This document shows, in pieces, positions 15,737 to 29,613 of a stretch of DNA of 64,000 nt. The notes under the pieces were generated by a model. The model did no database searches, was not told the origin of the DNA, and worked only from the letters and a program-made list of their open reading frames with translations. Both the position numbers and the translations under genes were made by a program. Positions within the stretch are counted from its first letter, which is position 1, and each line of letters begins with the position of its first letter. The stretch is from Cacajao melanocephalus (taxonomy: Eukaryota; Chordata; Mammalia; Primates; Pitheciidae): NCBI GenBank assembly GCA_963573385.1, contig CAUYLG010005447.1, positions 1-64,000 on the forward strand, given 5' to 3'.

Positions 15737-16073
15737 TAAATTGAGTGTTTATGTCACCCAAATTTCTTATGATGGAACCTAACTCCAAGATGATGGTAAT
15801 AGGAAGTGGAGCCTTTGGGAGGTGATTAGGTCATAAAGATAGAGCCTTCATGGTTGGAATTATTGCTTTTATAAGAGAGTCCCCAGAGTGCTATCTCATC
15901 CCTTCCACCGTGTGAAGAGGCACCAAGAAGGTGGGTTCTCACGAGACACCACGTCTACTGCTGTCTTGATCTTGAACTTTCCAACCTCCAGAATTGTGAG
16001 AAGTAAATATCTGTTGCTAACAAGCCACCCAGTTTTTGTTGTTTTGTTATAGCAACCTAAATGGATCAAGATG
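15737..16073 (+). mobile_element. Ancient MaLR-type LTR, probable
   Basis: The order of segments fits a mammalian MaLR-class solo LTR: GGAGCCTTTGGGAGGTGATT, then an 'ataagagagtccc' region, then CTTGATCTTGAACTTTCCAA, then CCTCCAGAATTGTGAGAAGT, then a 'gttatagcaacctaaatgga' end. I cannot fix the subfamily without a library search. No coding part is present. Confidence 0.65.
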
Positions 16074-19000
16074 TGGAGTGCTGCAGATAAATTCTAAAAC
16101 TAGCATACAGATAATTTTCAAATAGAATGTTCATCCATTGTCTTTCATTATCTGTACGCCTTCAGAAGGCCACCAGATGGTTGTGCAGCCCATTTTAACC
16201 CTTAAGCATCTGCTCATTTTAACATGGACATACTCATTTTGATTTTTTGAGTGATCCTAAGTAATGCTTCAAATTAACAATACATTTTTATTGCAGTCTC
16301 CCAGTGTAGATTGTTGCAAATATTTCTTCCCTACCCTCAGAACTCAAAGTAGAACAAGTAGATTTTTTATTACATTCTTTTCATTTATCACGTAGTCAGT
16401 GAATTTAATTTGTAGCAGCATAAATCATTGAACGAGAACAGATTAGCGAGAGTATGTTAAAAAAAATTCCAGGTTATGGATTCCTATCTCCTGTGTCCAA
16501 TAAACAAATTACAGTCTTTTTCTATAGGTAACTTATCTATGTACTATGCTGAACTCTGAAGAAAATGTTACTTTTAATGAAATGCAAAGAAATCACGATA
16601 TAAAACAGTTCTAAAACTCTGAGAGCTCAAAGTCTTATTTGTAAATCAAGGATTGAACTTGATTATCATATCTTTGCCAAATATCCTAGATTTGGTAAAA
16701 AGCCCTATCTTATTATAATTTCTTTTAATGTGATTTCTAATAATTTAAACAGTGTAACATCATACATAATACATGTCAATATACTGTGCCAATATAGGAT
16801 GTGATATAGCTATACTCCTCTTTTATATTTAAGATGTATGAACTCAATACATCCTGTTATCCAATGCAGCCAGGAAGACATTTGTGAAAAAAGTTAACTC
16901 AGTAACTCAGTACTTTTTCTTTCAAAAAAAAAAAAAAACTGTTTTTTGGGGGTTTTGAGAATATTACCAAACTCTGCTTACATTATTTTAAGTGTATCTA
17001 CCTAGGCAGGAAAAAAATATCAATTAAAAGAGAAAAGGGGTTTATCACGATAAACGTGTTAAAGGTCAAAATAATAAACTAAAATAGTAAATAGGAACAA
17101 TTAAAAATGCCTATATAAAAATAATTAGTATACATATTGTTCACTTTTAAATAATAATAATAAATATAATAATACTGGTAATCATGAAAAGAAGTGTCCA
17201 ATCTTAGTAGGAACTTACAGTGCTTCTGTGGAAAAAAACCTCAAGACACCATAATCAAAATTTTAATGAGAGTTTAAATCTTCGAAATGCTTTCAAAGAA
17301 GCTGCTCCATTTCCCCCTTTTAAAAAAGAAATCGAAAAATATGAAAGCTTAGAAAAAAACAAAATATAGGCTGGCAGGAAGATATTCCATCTTGTTGGGT
17401 CTCTGAAACAGCGGAGGACTGAACACTTGTAAACACGGTACCTTGAGCAATAGTTGCCTTATGGCTTGTAGTTTGAGGCCAAGAATAGCATGATAAACTT
17501 AGAATGTGTTTATCTCTTGGCAGCTTCATTTTACTTGCAAGCTGGGAGGGACAAAGACCAACAATTTTCCACCTACAAAGTGCATCTAAACTGGCAGGCA
17601 GCTCAGTGAGTAAGTCAACTTGAGCCTCCGGATCACAGCCACTCTCAAAGACAGATGGACAATTTTGGAAAGGGAGATGATTCAGTCAATAACTCAAGGC
17701 ATTTGTGGTTACAATGTTCTGGAGTTGGGGTGTGAGGGGTAAGCTTTAATTTGGAGACTTCACATATGTTTAGGGCTATTTTAAGAGACAAGCGTTATGT
17801 GTGCAAATTATTATAATTCCATGTTCATTGCTAGTTGAAAACAGGTAGGAAGGTGGCAGCATTTTGAGAACCTGTGTTTTATCTCCAAGATAGAGATAGC
17901 TAAACAATATTTCCAAATACGGTTTTATTCTGTTATTTTTGTTTTACTTCTATCATAATAGCAAAGCATTATATCTGCTTTATTCAGTGGTTTAATGTCA
18001 ATTGTTTAATAACTGATTATAAACCCAATAGACTTTTATGTTTTATTTTCAAATTGCTTAATTTAGGATTAGCATTAATTATATAAAGTGTGGTAGAAGA
18101 GTAGCTTGGATGCTACAATTTTGAAGACCCAGCAAAGGAACTTCTTGCTACAAGGTTCGCGACATCTGCTGAAGTCACCTTATTTGCGTATTAGGGGTGT
18201 TACGTTTCAAATTGTGGAGATATTTTGGATCATAAAACAAAATTCTTATTTTAAACCTCCATTTTTTTTTTTTTTTTTTTTTTGCTTTCAATACAATCTT
18301 CTTCTGCTTCAATACATAGATACTTGCCTAACATTATTCTGAAATAATAATGCTTAGAAAATACAGGTAAAATCTTTTGGTATTGGGAGAGCTCATTTTA
18401 TGAATACAGCATGTTTCTGATTTAGTAATAAATTGGGAAGAAATGATTTATATTATCACCAAGAATAAAGAATGATCCTGTTCCTTTTCATAAAAACTGT
18501 AATCAAACAGAAAATACAAAATAATGTCAGAACAGAAATGAAATCTTACCAGCTGTTTGTTCAACTCGAGCATTTCTGCTTGAAATTTATTTAATGTGGA
18601 CAAAGATAAAATAATTTTTCCTGCTTTTTTTTTTTTTACGGGTTATTAAGAAGCATATTTGTGAAGAAAAAAGGCAATGGCCAAAGCAATAGATACTTAG
18701 ACATGTCAGAAATAGATTCTAAGTAGCTCTGTGAATGACTCACCATGATTTCTTCCAGACAGTGGCAAATTAACATATTTTACACCCAGAGCAAATTTAA
18801 TGCAATTGAGCCTGCCAAATTCCAATTCCTTTGCCTCACCACATGTCCAGAATAATTGTTTGTTTCCCCCAAAAATGGGTTCCTGTGGATGTTCACCACA
18901 CCTCATGCTGAAGTTAAAGTTCTGCAAAAAATGGATGGTTGATTTTCAGCTTGCACCCTGCAACTCTTACTTTATTGAAGAGATCCAGCCTAATTTAGGC

Positions 19001-21949
19001 TAGTGCTATTATTTTATTCCCCTTTTATTGTGGGTCTTGAGTATGTCAACTTGTTCTGTTCAAATTAAAACACTACAAGAAAAAGTAACTTGATTAAAAA
19101 ATTTTCTTAAAGTGTATTTTTACTTTTGACAAATGGTATTTTTCTCTTGCGGACAATTTAATGTATCTATTCATTAATTTTACAAGTTTCAATTTGTGTT
19201 AGTAAATGGTCACATGATGGGACACACAGGATTCTGCTGAATCTATTGCAATTGTGAATCCAAATGAACATAAAGCCTCCTTGCTAATAAAGATGGATCA
19301 CCCCTATTCAGAAGGCAACTACGTTTAATTGAAATGTGTCATTCTTATTGTCAATTATCACTCTTTATCAGTATTTTAAGTCATATTATATATTGTTGGT
19401 AGAGTCAGAATTGCATGCTTTTAAAAAGAATTTGGAAGTAAAGATGCTTCTGTGTGATCTAATTTCCATAGTACTCATAACCTTCCCTTCCATCCCATCT
19501 TCCTATCCAAATATTAAAGAAGCTATGGCCTCAATAAAAATAGCACTAGATCCCCACCCTCCCTCCCAACTGCGAAAGAAAACTGTTCAAATTGAGCCAG
19601 AAACCAAGGAAAACAGTAAGCCAAGGTAATTCTAAAAATAATTCTCCAAATATTTGTCAACAATAACAATGACAAAAATGCCAGAATTGGGAAAAGAGAG
19701 TCAGTAATTATACAGATGTTATGAATGCTGGAAGAAGAAAGGAGGCATGAGGCATGTTGGTGAAGATTCTTATGACCGCACAGTTGTTGGGAACGCACAT
19801 TCTACTGGGGAGAGAGAAAGATTCAGGAACTAGTTTTTTTAAAAAAGTAAAACCAATCAGAATAGGAAATGGTGCGTTTCTTCTTTGAAGAGGGCACCGT
19901 GGTTGCTGCCATGACCACTGTTCATTGAGAAAAAGAAGAAAATGTTGCCCATTTTTGAGAACATGCAATTCTGTTCAGGAAGAGACAGCTCAGGAAAGTA
20001 AAAAACAAGAACATGCATTGTCATGGCAATAATACCTAAGAGATCCTGAACTCCCAGCAGAAGTGGATTTTTCCTATCTACCAAAAAAACTAGTGATCTG
20101 TTGTTTCTTGTTTTTATTGTCATAATCTGACATAAACATAGAAGCTTTGAAAAGTCTGAAAAGATGAAAATAAAGTTTCTTCTCCCCTCTATGCCAGGAA
20201 AGACATTCTGCCAACTACCTTTTCACCTAAAAGGGAAGAACCTGGTCCAATGAGACTAAGTGAGATGACTGGAATGTAAAAATCACTGTCCAGTACAAAC
20301 AGCCAGTGAATACTTTCCATTTAAAAGCTTCTTGCTGCTGAACAAACATAGCCAACTCCCTTGAAGATTATTTTAGCCCTCATTGCCTTTGCACAAAGAT
20401 TCCTCATGTTACTCTGAGACCGTCCTTTTATTACATTGCAAACAGCCCGTCTCTATTTGAGTATGATGAGAAACCTAAGCCACTGTTGCAGATTGAAAGC
20501 TTGGCTCTGGACTAGGCCATTGGAGGAAGGTTCGAATGTTTACTAACGTTTTTCCTTGGCTGTATAATACCTGCACCTGTGTTTTATGCTAAGAAAATAT
20601 TTCCGTCCCTAAGGATAAACTACTTAAATTCAGTGTGTGGAAGACAATTCTCTAACTCTGTGTTAAGCACCTATTTATTCTGCCTTTGTAGATAATTCTA
20701 ATCCAATTTTTGCTTCCTGCCCACGTTTTTCCACATTTCTACCATATCCTCCCAACCTTTATTTTAGTTAATGCCCTGCCCAGCAGGTTTTCCACTGGAG
20801 TAGGCAGTGGAAAAAGAGATACATTAATCCAAGTATTTCATGTGGAAATAACCAAAAATTAAAAGCAATCCCATTTTTAATTCTTATGAGTTTTTATTTC
20901 TAATATGAATTACGTTTAATATTTTTACCCGGACAAAAAACTTAGGCCAATCCCTGAAAGTCTGTTCAGTACAAGCTAACTGATTGAAAGCTAACTCACT
21001 GAAGGCCAATATACTTCTATTTACTAAACTTAAAAAAGTAAATTACAGCTATCTACATTTGATGGGACAGTTTTATGAACTTTTTAATATTTCTATAAAG
21101 TTTTACTCAATCCCTTTTCAATTTATCTTCAATACAATGTCTTAAGGAATGCTTGATTTCTCTCTGCCCCAACAGAAAAATATATCCATAAATGTACACA
21201 CACGAGGAGAGTATTTTCACGAAAACCATTTTTGTGAAGAATGTATTTATATATTCATAAAGAATATACTGTTGAATAGGTCTTTGAGTATATTACTATG
21301 TATATATTTTGAATACAGTTCTATGAATGTGTTCTTGTGACCATCAGATTTTTCTTCTCTCTTCTCTGCCTCCTTCAGTACATCTTACCATCTCAGTTTC
21401 CTCTTTCAATGCCACTCTATCCGCCTCTCCAACCCTCACCCGTAAGTCCCCCCTCCAATCTGTCCCTAGTTAGTGTGAACAGACATCTGGACCAGAACCG
21501 TTCTGGTTTTTCACTTGTAGTAAGTAAAATAATGTATGTTAATTATTTTAGTGCTTCCTTTTCCTCTCAAACAAATTCTGGTTTGAACAATATCTTACTG
21601 GGTCCTTCTCTGCCTTGAATTCTCTGTTTCTGTAATCTCCAGTCCAGGATTTGTTCCCTGATTGTAGTCTTAGCATCCAAAGGGTGGTCCCTACTTTTCA
21701 TCTCCGTTCCATCCAGTTATAGCCACAGGTAGTCAAGAGGGGACAAATTAAGTACTAAAAATACTGTGAGGAAAACAAAATGAGGACTGATCAAATAAAA
21801 CGTTGCAGGAAAATTCAATGTTATTAAAACTATTCTATGCAGTAACATCACTGTCTACTTATCCAACTTAACAATTATTCCTTTAAACCCTTCAAAATTA
21901 GGTAGGCACAGTGAGTATAAATCACAGAATCTAAAAAGCCTACACCATC

Positions 21950-22135
21950 ATTTACTGAAAGTTTACTCTGTGCCTGGAATTATGCTATCCAGTTATCTCA
22001 TGAATCTTCAAAGTAACCCTCCCAATTAGTTATTATTTCATGAAGAAATTGATGCTTATCATTTTGTAACTTGTACAAGGTGACACATCTAGTAAGTGTC
22101 AAGGAAGGAACCCAGGGCTGCTAAACTCCACAGCT
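21950..22135 (-). repeat. MIR, antisense
   Basis: Reads as reverse MIR: TTTACTGAAAGTTTACTCTG, then 'cctggaattatgct', later GACACATCTAGTAAGTG and GGAACCCAGGGCTGC. Confidence 0.75.
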
Positions 22136-23169
22136 GGTGCCCCTAAACTTTATGCAAATAAAATCTATGAGAATATGATGCAATATAAGATAGCTATAAT
22201 AAACAATGCATACATATGATATATAAATGATAAGTATAGGTTTTGAACTTTAATTTACATTTAATTATTAGAGAAATGTAAGACTTGTAAGGAAGTATTC
22301 CTGGGAAAAATCAGGTTGTTGTCTGAAAGAGTGACTTTTTGAATACTTAGAAAATGGAGGAGACACAAAGAGAGTATTTCTTCATTGCTGTAAAGCTCAT
22401 TCATTGCTGTGAAGCTCATGAAAGCCCTTAGCACAATGTCTGGCATACTTACAGCACTAATGTATATTTAAATTATGCTTAATAATATTCATGTTTAATA
22501 GTATTAAGTATTATTGATAATATTAAACACTAAAATACCTTATTATTTGACATGTATTTTAGTGTTGTGACATGATATGAGCTGATAGAAAACATAATTA
22601 AGGTAGTTGGCACTTCCAAAATAATCTTTGTAGTTTTACAAAGATTTGCCAGCAGAGTTTTGACAAAGTCACACTCTTCATTTATACAAAAATAGAATCA
22701 GGCTATAGAGGCTTTAGCTCTTCTGGATGTGAATAGGTATATATTGATTGAAAGTGTTGTGACAAATATTTCCCCATGTAACTCACATGTTTTCAAATGC
22801 ATAAAGTACATGAATGTGTTTATAGACACATGCTTACTAAAGTGTTAGAGCAACTTTATCTCATATTCAGAATCAAGTTATCTGGAGGCAGGGAGAATTG
22901 TTATTGCAGCTTTATCTCCACAGTAACTTAAAAAAGAGAGAGAGAGAGATAAGAGGAATTAAAACCACCAGGAGCATTAAAACAAACAAAGAAACAAGCA
23001 AAACCTGAATTTAGATAATAATAGTTGAAGATTTAATTTCAAAATTTATTAGTGAATTAAATAAGTGTAAAATGTTCTGAATCTTTTTATAAGTATAAAA
23101 TATTCTGAAAAGAGATTTTTAAAATGAAAACTTATACAAATGTGGACACAGTTGATTAAGCAGAAATAT

Positions 23170-23334
23170 GGCTGGATACAGCAGCTTACACCTGTAATCC
23201 CAGTGACTTGGGAAGCTGAAGTGGGAGGACAGCTTGAACCCAGGAGTTCAGGTATGAGCTATGAGTATGCCAGTACACTACAGCCTGTGTAATAAAGTGA
23301 GACCTTGTCTCTCAAATTTTTTTAAAAAGGAAAT
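23170..23334 (+). mobile_element. Alu monomer (FLAM/FRAM-like), old
   Basis: A single Alu-like arm: GGCTGGATACAGCAGCTTAC ... tgtaatcccagtg ... aggagttcag ... acactacagcctg ... ending in a short A tail. Strong divergence suggests a monomeric fossil. Confidence 0.75.
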
Positions 23335-24619
23335 ACAATAACACTCCTCTTCATGTTTTCTTATAATTATCGTTAGACATTACCCAACAAGAAAAACACA
23401 TGTATCTCCTTTTAAGTAGTAGTAAATATTTTGTTAATAACCTAAAAATTTATTGCTCAGAGTTATAAAATAATCCTGAATCTTCCATACAATTTTTATT
23501 AAAAAAAAACTTACTTTTAAAACTCCAACATTTCTTTTCAGACATCAAATGGCTTTTAAATCAATATTTTGATGATTTAATTATAAATGAATCATAAACA
23601 TATGGATTAGCTTTCATTGAATGACACATGATATTAAAAATTAATGCAAAATGTTCTTGGCATAATGCAATTTGGTTTATCAAAAATGTTTCAAAAGCTG
23701 ATTCCATATTGTCCAATATTATAAAATCTAGCTGGGTGTATCAAAAATGTAAACAAATGAAATTTTCTTTTCTAATGTTTTGTTTCAAATATAATATCAA
23801 AATTTAAAATTTATAAACACTGTGTTTTTATATTCAATATTTCCCTTATATCTTTGAATTGAGGCATATTTTTAGTTAACTAAATATATTTTATTTTATT
23901 TTAACTTATTTAATTTGGTTACTATAGATATACTATTCACTTAACAAATAGCATTTATTAATTTTCCCCGAAAAGGATTACAGGAGTAACTACATATTTG
24001 ACTTGAAAATCTTAAAAAAAAAAACACAGAAGTTTTCAAAGAAAGAAACAAGAAGCAACAGAAATGCTATCTAGGTAGAAATATCAAGTAAACATTTTGG
24101 TGTTGATATACGTTGTCTTTCAGACATATATGTGTTTTCTAGACAACATAAATAATGTAGAAGCATATCAAAATGCTTTAACTTAGAGGAATACTCATAT
24201 ATGTGATTAGCAAAGAAAAAAGGAATATGATTAAGAAGAAGAAAGAAAATAAAGAAAGAAGGGAGGAAAGATGGAAGGAAGAGGAGACGCAAGAAAAGTA
24301 ATGGTTTGCCAGTTTGAGGTAATTCACCTGCCTTTCCCTCCGAGAGAGTTAAATTTGGAATAAGCATGTTATGGGAGAAGCAAATCCACAGTTACTCAGC
24401 ATTTTGAAACTTCATATCTCACCCAACTCAGGGTTCTAGTGTTTAAAAATTTCTTTTTCAAATGAAAGTCAATGACTTCATATAGTTTCTCAGTGGAACA
24501 CCAGGAATCATTTCTGTTTGAGGTGGGGAATGCGGGGAATAAAATTTTCAAGTTGTTGAAATGAAATTTGTTGAATTCTAATATAGGATTTTCAAAAATT
24601 ATTTTGAGACTGTTTTCCA

Positions 24620-25440
24620 GCAGATTTATTATAATCTAATTTATATACTTTAAATTTACTTATTTTAAATGCACAATTAAATCATTTTCAATAATTCATA
24701 GAGCTGTACAATTGTCACTACAATTAAAATTTAGAATATTTTGAGGGTTTTGCCATCTTCCAAAATTTTTTTGTCCATTTTTTTTTTGTAGTTAATCTAT
24801 GTTCTCATCCCACCTCCAGCCCCAGACAACCACCAGTATGCCTTCTTTCCCTACAAATATATCTTTCTGGACATGTCATGTATATGGAACCATACAATAT
24901 GAAATCTTTTGGACCTGGCTTCTTTCTCTTAGCATTATATATTCAAGATTCATAACCATGTGGTAACTTGTATCAGTATTCACTCATTTTTACAGCTGAA
25001 TAATATTTCATTATATAGATATACCACATTTAATTATCCATTTATCTGTTAATACTTATTTGAGTTGTTTCCACTATTGGCTACCATTCATAGCCAATTA
25101 ACAATAGCCAATCGTGGAAACAACTCAAATGTGTATGAATAATACTGGTATAAACATTTGCATAAGTTTTTGTGTAAATGTATATTTAAAAACAATTTTC
25201 CATGGGTGCATACTTAGAAGTGAAATTACTAGGTTATGTGATAACTTTTTCTTTAATATTTTGAGGAAATTGTAAACTCTTTTCCAAAGTGGCTGCATTA
25301 GTTTTTTAATTCATCAGCAATATATGAGGGTTCAATTTCTCCTTATTCTTACCAATATTTATTGTCGATCTTTTTCATTGTAGCCACTATGTGCATAAAT
25401 TGCCACCTTATTGTGGATTTAATATGCACTTTTTAAATGC
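24620..25440 (-). mobile_element. Old L1 3' part (L1M-type), antisense
   Basis: The sequence matches the familiar antisense L1 3' region: a 'cccacctccagccccagaca' stretch, TCATTATATAGATATACCAC, 'agaagtgaaattactaggtt', and 'ttttccaaagtggctgcatt'. It is well diverged. An unusual inverted duplication lies inside it at 25,058-25,130. Confidence 0.75.
25058..25130. repeat. Fold-back inverted repeat inside L1M
   Basis: Arms of 26 bp (25,058-25,083 and 25,105-25,130) are reverse complements with one mismatch, separated by 21 bp. The left arm reads TTTGAGTTGTTTCCACTATT and the right arm ends GTGGAAACAACTCAAAT. The ordinary L1 sequence has only one of these arms, so the second was copied in inverted orientation. 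Confidence 0.9.
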
Positions 25441-27689
25441 ATATTAAAATCTATCTCCCACATACTGTACTGTTATTGATGACTCTTCAGAGTTTTTCTT
25501 GTAATTATTGTTTTTATTTTTAAGCCTAGCGGTCTAGGGGTTACCTCTATGTTACCATATCTCAGTTGTTGGTAAATTATTGCTGGAACATTCTGCTCAA
25601 ATCCATGGTTCTGGAAGCCTTCTACGCTTTACCACTAATCTGTATTTTCTAATTTCTTATTTTCTCAAGCCAATATATGTGTTCAGTCACATAAAAATTC
25701 TAAACAAAAAAATTACCAAATGGAATATAGTAATATATCCATATCTAAATCTCTCTCTCTCAACCAAGTTAGGTTTATTCCATAAATTACATAAATTGAC
25801 TTGACATTCAAGCAGTATAATTTAACCATTTAAAAAATATAGGAGAAAAACAATCACATTATTATTTTCAAGGATGTTCAAAAATAATTTTTATAAATCC
25901 TCATAAACATACTATGAAATAAAATGGGTCAGACATTGAAGATCACATACTACATCATTTCATTTATGTATATTTAACAATAGGTAAAATTAAACAACAG
26001 AGTTTACAAATGCAAATTTGCTTACTAAAATTATTTTAAAAAACAAGCAATTACTAATAAACTAGATTATGATTTACCTGTGTAAGATAGAATATAGTGA
26101 TCAGTAGGGCACAGGGGGATCTTTGGGATTGACATTATTTTATTTCTTGACCTAAATGGTGGCTGATAGTTCATATTGTGATAAATAATTGACTTATTTA
26201 AATTGTATCTTGTGTCTTTTCTCTGCATTTATTTATTTTACAATAAATTAATAGTTATACCATATTATCTTAATTTCTGTCATGGTTTCATGGGTGTATA
26301 TATGTTAAAACTTTTCAAGTTAGATAAAGTAATATACTTTATGTCACTTATAAATGTTATAATATTAATTATAAAGATGTAAAAGTATTTTAAATGTATT
26401 ATTTGTTTAAAAATGTATAATGCTTAATATCTGTTTAATAAGCTCTATATGTTGGGTAATAAGCAAAAGATTCTTCAACCTTAAGAAATGAACTTCCAGG
26501 CCTCAAAATAGACTTTTATCTTTCTAGTATCTGTTTTATTTGTAGGTGGAAAGAAAACTTTTAATGCACCTGGAGAGGCTGGAGTATGCAATATTTTTTT
26601 ATAGATCTGATTAACACCTGCTTAAATATTTTCTTCCAATCTTTAATTAAACAGTTAAGGTAGGACTTCATTTTCTAGATATATAATCAGACTGAGTCTG
26701 AATTATGCTCTACAGCTGCTAATTTCCCTTTCCAAAGACAGAGTTAAACAGAAAAAGTTTCTTTACTTTCCAAAAGAGTGTATTGAAAAAGAGTGTTCTT
26801 CACTTTTTAAAAGAAACAAAAATCTCAGAATAGAAAATATGTACATGTAAGTAGCGAAAACAACTGCAAGCGTTTTTTAATTCTGAAAAGTATAAATACA
26901 TATTTCTTCTCATCCTAAGAGAATTTTCTGAAGAGTCCAAAGTAAAATTTAGTTACATTATAAAATAATAAGGTGAGCAGATTCTTCTCACATATTAACT
27001 GTTACTAATGATTTAGGATATATTTCAAAGTTAAAAACAATGATATTGATATATTAAGTTGCAAAATTCTGCTAACCATCAGTAAGATAAGGACTATATT
27101 AGAACATTCTCCTCAATTACCTCCAGCATCACTCAGATTCTAGAAAGCAAAGTAAAAGGATATAGAGAAGGCATTTTCACATTAAGTATATAATACTTAA
27201 TTTAATATTTACAAAATACTTAGGACGGTAGTATTTTCAAAAGCTTATTATCAAGTGTCTTATTTTCTGATTGGCAGAATTTTATGGCTTTTTTTCAATC
27301 CCTTGGATAGCAAATTTTCTTCTTAAATAGTGCAGTGTATTTGCTACAAAAACAGAAGAAAGATAAAGGTGGGAAAGGGAAAGACAGAGGAGAGAGTGAG
27401 GGAGGGTGTACAGAGGGAAGAATAAAAGTATCTGAGTGATATAATCATCATAGCCTCATAGCTAGTTTTAAGGCTAATGGTCATGATTTAGTTAAGGGAC
27501 AATACTTTGTTGGTCATCTGCAATGTATACTAGCGTGACTAAGAGCAATGCTATCTACTTTCTATGTATATGTCAATTTTCATGTGGGAAGGAAGAGGAA
27601 GATGACTCATGAGAATACCTCTCTTCAGGTGGTGGCCAAGCACTCATTTCTAGAGCCAACCTGTGTGTATTTCCATTGGTTCTCTATGG

Positions 27690-27885
27690 CTTTCTTGCTG
27701 TGTGACCCCAGGCAAGTCACTTACTCATGGTGCCTCAGTTTTCTCAGCTATGAAACAGGTATTATAGTCATAAAACCTCACGTGGTTGTGAGGATTAAAC
27801 ATGTTCCTATATTGAAAGGGTTTAGAACACTGATTGGCACATAATATGTTCTATGTAAATGCTTGGTATTATTATTTTTTACTAT
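27690..27885 (+). repeat. MIR, well preserved
   Basis: Contains TGCTGTGTGACCCCAGGCAA, 'gtgcctcagttttctcagct', GTGAGGATTAAACATGTTCC, then 'ttggcacataatatg', in family order. Confidence 0.88.
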
Positions 27886-28004
27886 TATCTTACTCATGTG
27901 ATAATTTTTAGTGCTTGTTAAAACAAATTTGGTACAAAAAAATCCATATTTTAATTTCTTTAGAATACCTATTTTCTTAACATTAAAACATAATCCATCC
28001 TACC

Positions 28005-28379
28005 TGATATAGTTTGGCTGTGTCCCCATGCAAATCTCATCTTGAATTGAGGTTTCCATAATTCCCATGTGACACGGGAGGGACCCTGTGGGAGGTAATT
28101 GAATCATGGTGGCAGTTACTTCCATGCTGTTTTCTTGATAGTGAGTTAGTTCTCATGAGATCTGATAGTTTTATAAGGGGTGTTTCCCCCACTTCACTCT
28201 GCACTTCTCCTTGCTGCCGCCATGTGAAGAATGACATGTTTGCTTCCCCTTCCACCATGATTGTAAGTTTCCTGAGGCTTCCCAGCCCTGAGGAACTGTG
28301 AGTCAATTAAACCTCTTTCCTTTATAAATTACCCAGCCTCAAGTTTTTCTTCATAGCAGTGTAAGAACAGACTAATACA
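28005..28379 (+). mobile_element. Solo THE1-like LTR (MaLR)
   Basis: Starts TGATATAGTTTGGCTGTGTC and ends AAGAACAGACTAATACA, the classic THE1/MST termini. It is flanked by a 5-bp duplication CTACC/TTACC with one mismatch. The minus-strand ORF of 89 codons inside it is a shadow. A solo LTR left by recombination is the simplest reading. Confidence 0.9.
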
Positions 28380-29490
28380 TTACCCACGACAATTAAATTG
28401 TTCCTATATGGTACCATGAAGCTGTGCTACAGCAAACAGTTTGAAAAAACGTTATTCTAAGAAATAGTGATTTACTCCATGCTAATGTTAGAGGTACAAG
28501 CATCAATCCAGATTCAAAACCCATTGAAATAATACAACATATTTGATCTCATCCAGTGAACAAGAGCTTATAACCTTTAGAATTTAAGCAACTCAAGTGA
28601 ATGAATCATAGAAGAATTAATAAATTTATCAAATCTTTCACCAAAAGGCTTTTTGGAGATATTCTGAAATAAATTAATTCTGTCCTAAAATTTATTGATA
28701 TAAATAGTTTCCATAAAATATTAATTTTTAAATAATTCTACATAATGATAAATGAATTCCAGGTGACATATTGGTAAATATTATCATATGTTATCTCTAT
28801 AATATCCAACTGGAAAAATTATGAGTTACTAATATAATGCTTCAGTGAAGAATGGAGATAAGGCTAGAAGCCTAGAGAGGTCATAAAATAGGAGGAATTG
28901 TGGAAACTATCTCCTTAGACTAGTTTCACTGATACCTTCTTGTAATCTATTAACAAAATATTAATAAATGATCAGAATATTAAGAAGATTAAGAATGAAT
29001 GAGGCAAGAAAAATATTAATTACACCAAAACGTATCTGATTACTTCAATGGAAAGTGTTTACAATTGCAGTGGATACTGTTTGTGCTCTACCAAGATTCA
29101 TTTAGAGGTAGGTGCATCCAACCCCAACTGCCCTTAGTGTTGGCTACAAATGGTTCATGGCTGCCTTCTTCTCTGGAGAACTGCCATTACCATGAGAGCT
29201 ACCTCACCAAGGAAGTTCCCTCCCACACCTCGTACCTGACACATCTGTAAACCAGGTAAAGCTTGAATCCTTTTCTTAAGCTCTGCTTCTGAGAAGCACT
29301 ACCTAAGAGACTCAAGAGGAAAAATTTCTAGAATTTAAAGAAGCTGTAAGAAACCTTGTTTAAATATGATTGTTAGTCCTTACTAAAGTAGTTAACCAAA
29401 TTTTTCTGTGATTATTCCAAAAGAAATAAGCCTTTTTGTACTGTTAGAACACATGGACTACATTGCCTTCTATATATGGAAGCCTAGCAG

Positions 29491-29613
29491 TGTGTGTGTG
29501 TGTGTCTGTCTGTCTGTGTGTATTTGTAGATATGTACACCTGTTTGTGCACAGTATAATTTTCTGAATCACAATTGCATATAATACACACACATACACAC
29601 ACACACACACACA
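29491..29613. repeat. (TG)n and (CA)n tracts in inverted arrangement
   Basis: A TG/TCTG-rich tract at 29,491-29,523 is followed about 60 bp later by a CA tract at 29,585-29,613. The two can pair as a hairpin. Confidence 0.85.

Larger units (their letters stand above)
14148..23169. other. AT-rich intergenic DNA, no gene seen
   Basis: Stops are dense in all frames, and only short ORFs occur. I recognise an LTR-like piece (15.74-16.07 kb), a possible degenerate LTR or DNA-transposon fragment near 14.48-14.81 kb, an antisense MIR (21.95-22.14 kb) and homopolymer runs, for example T at about 18,268-18,283. Nothing coding is supported. Confidence 0.6.
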
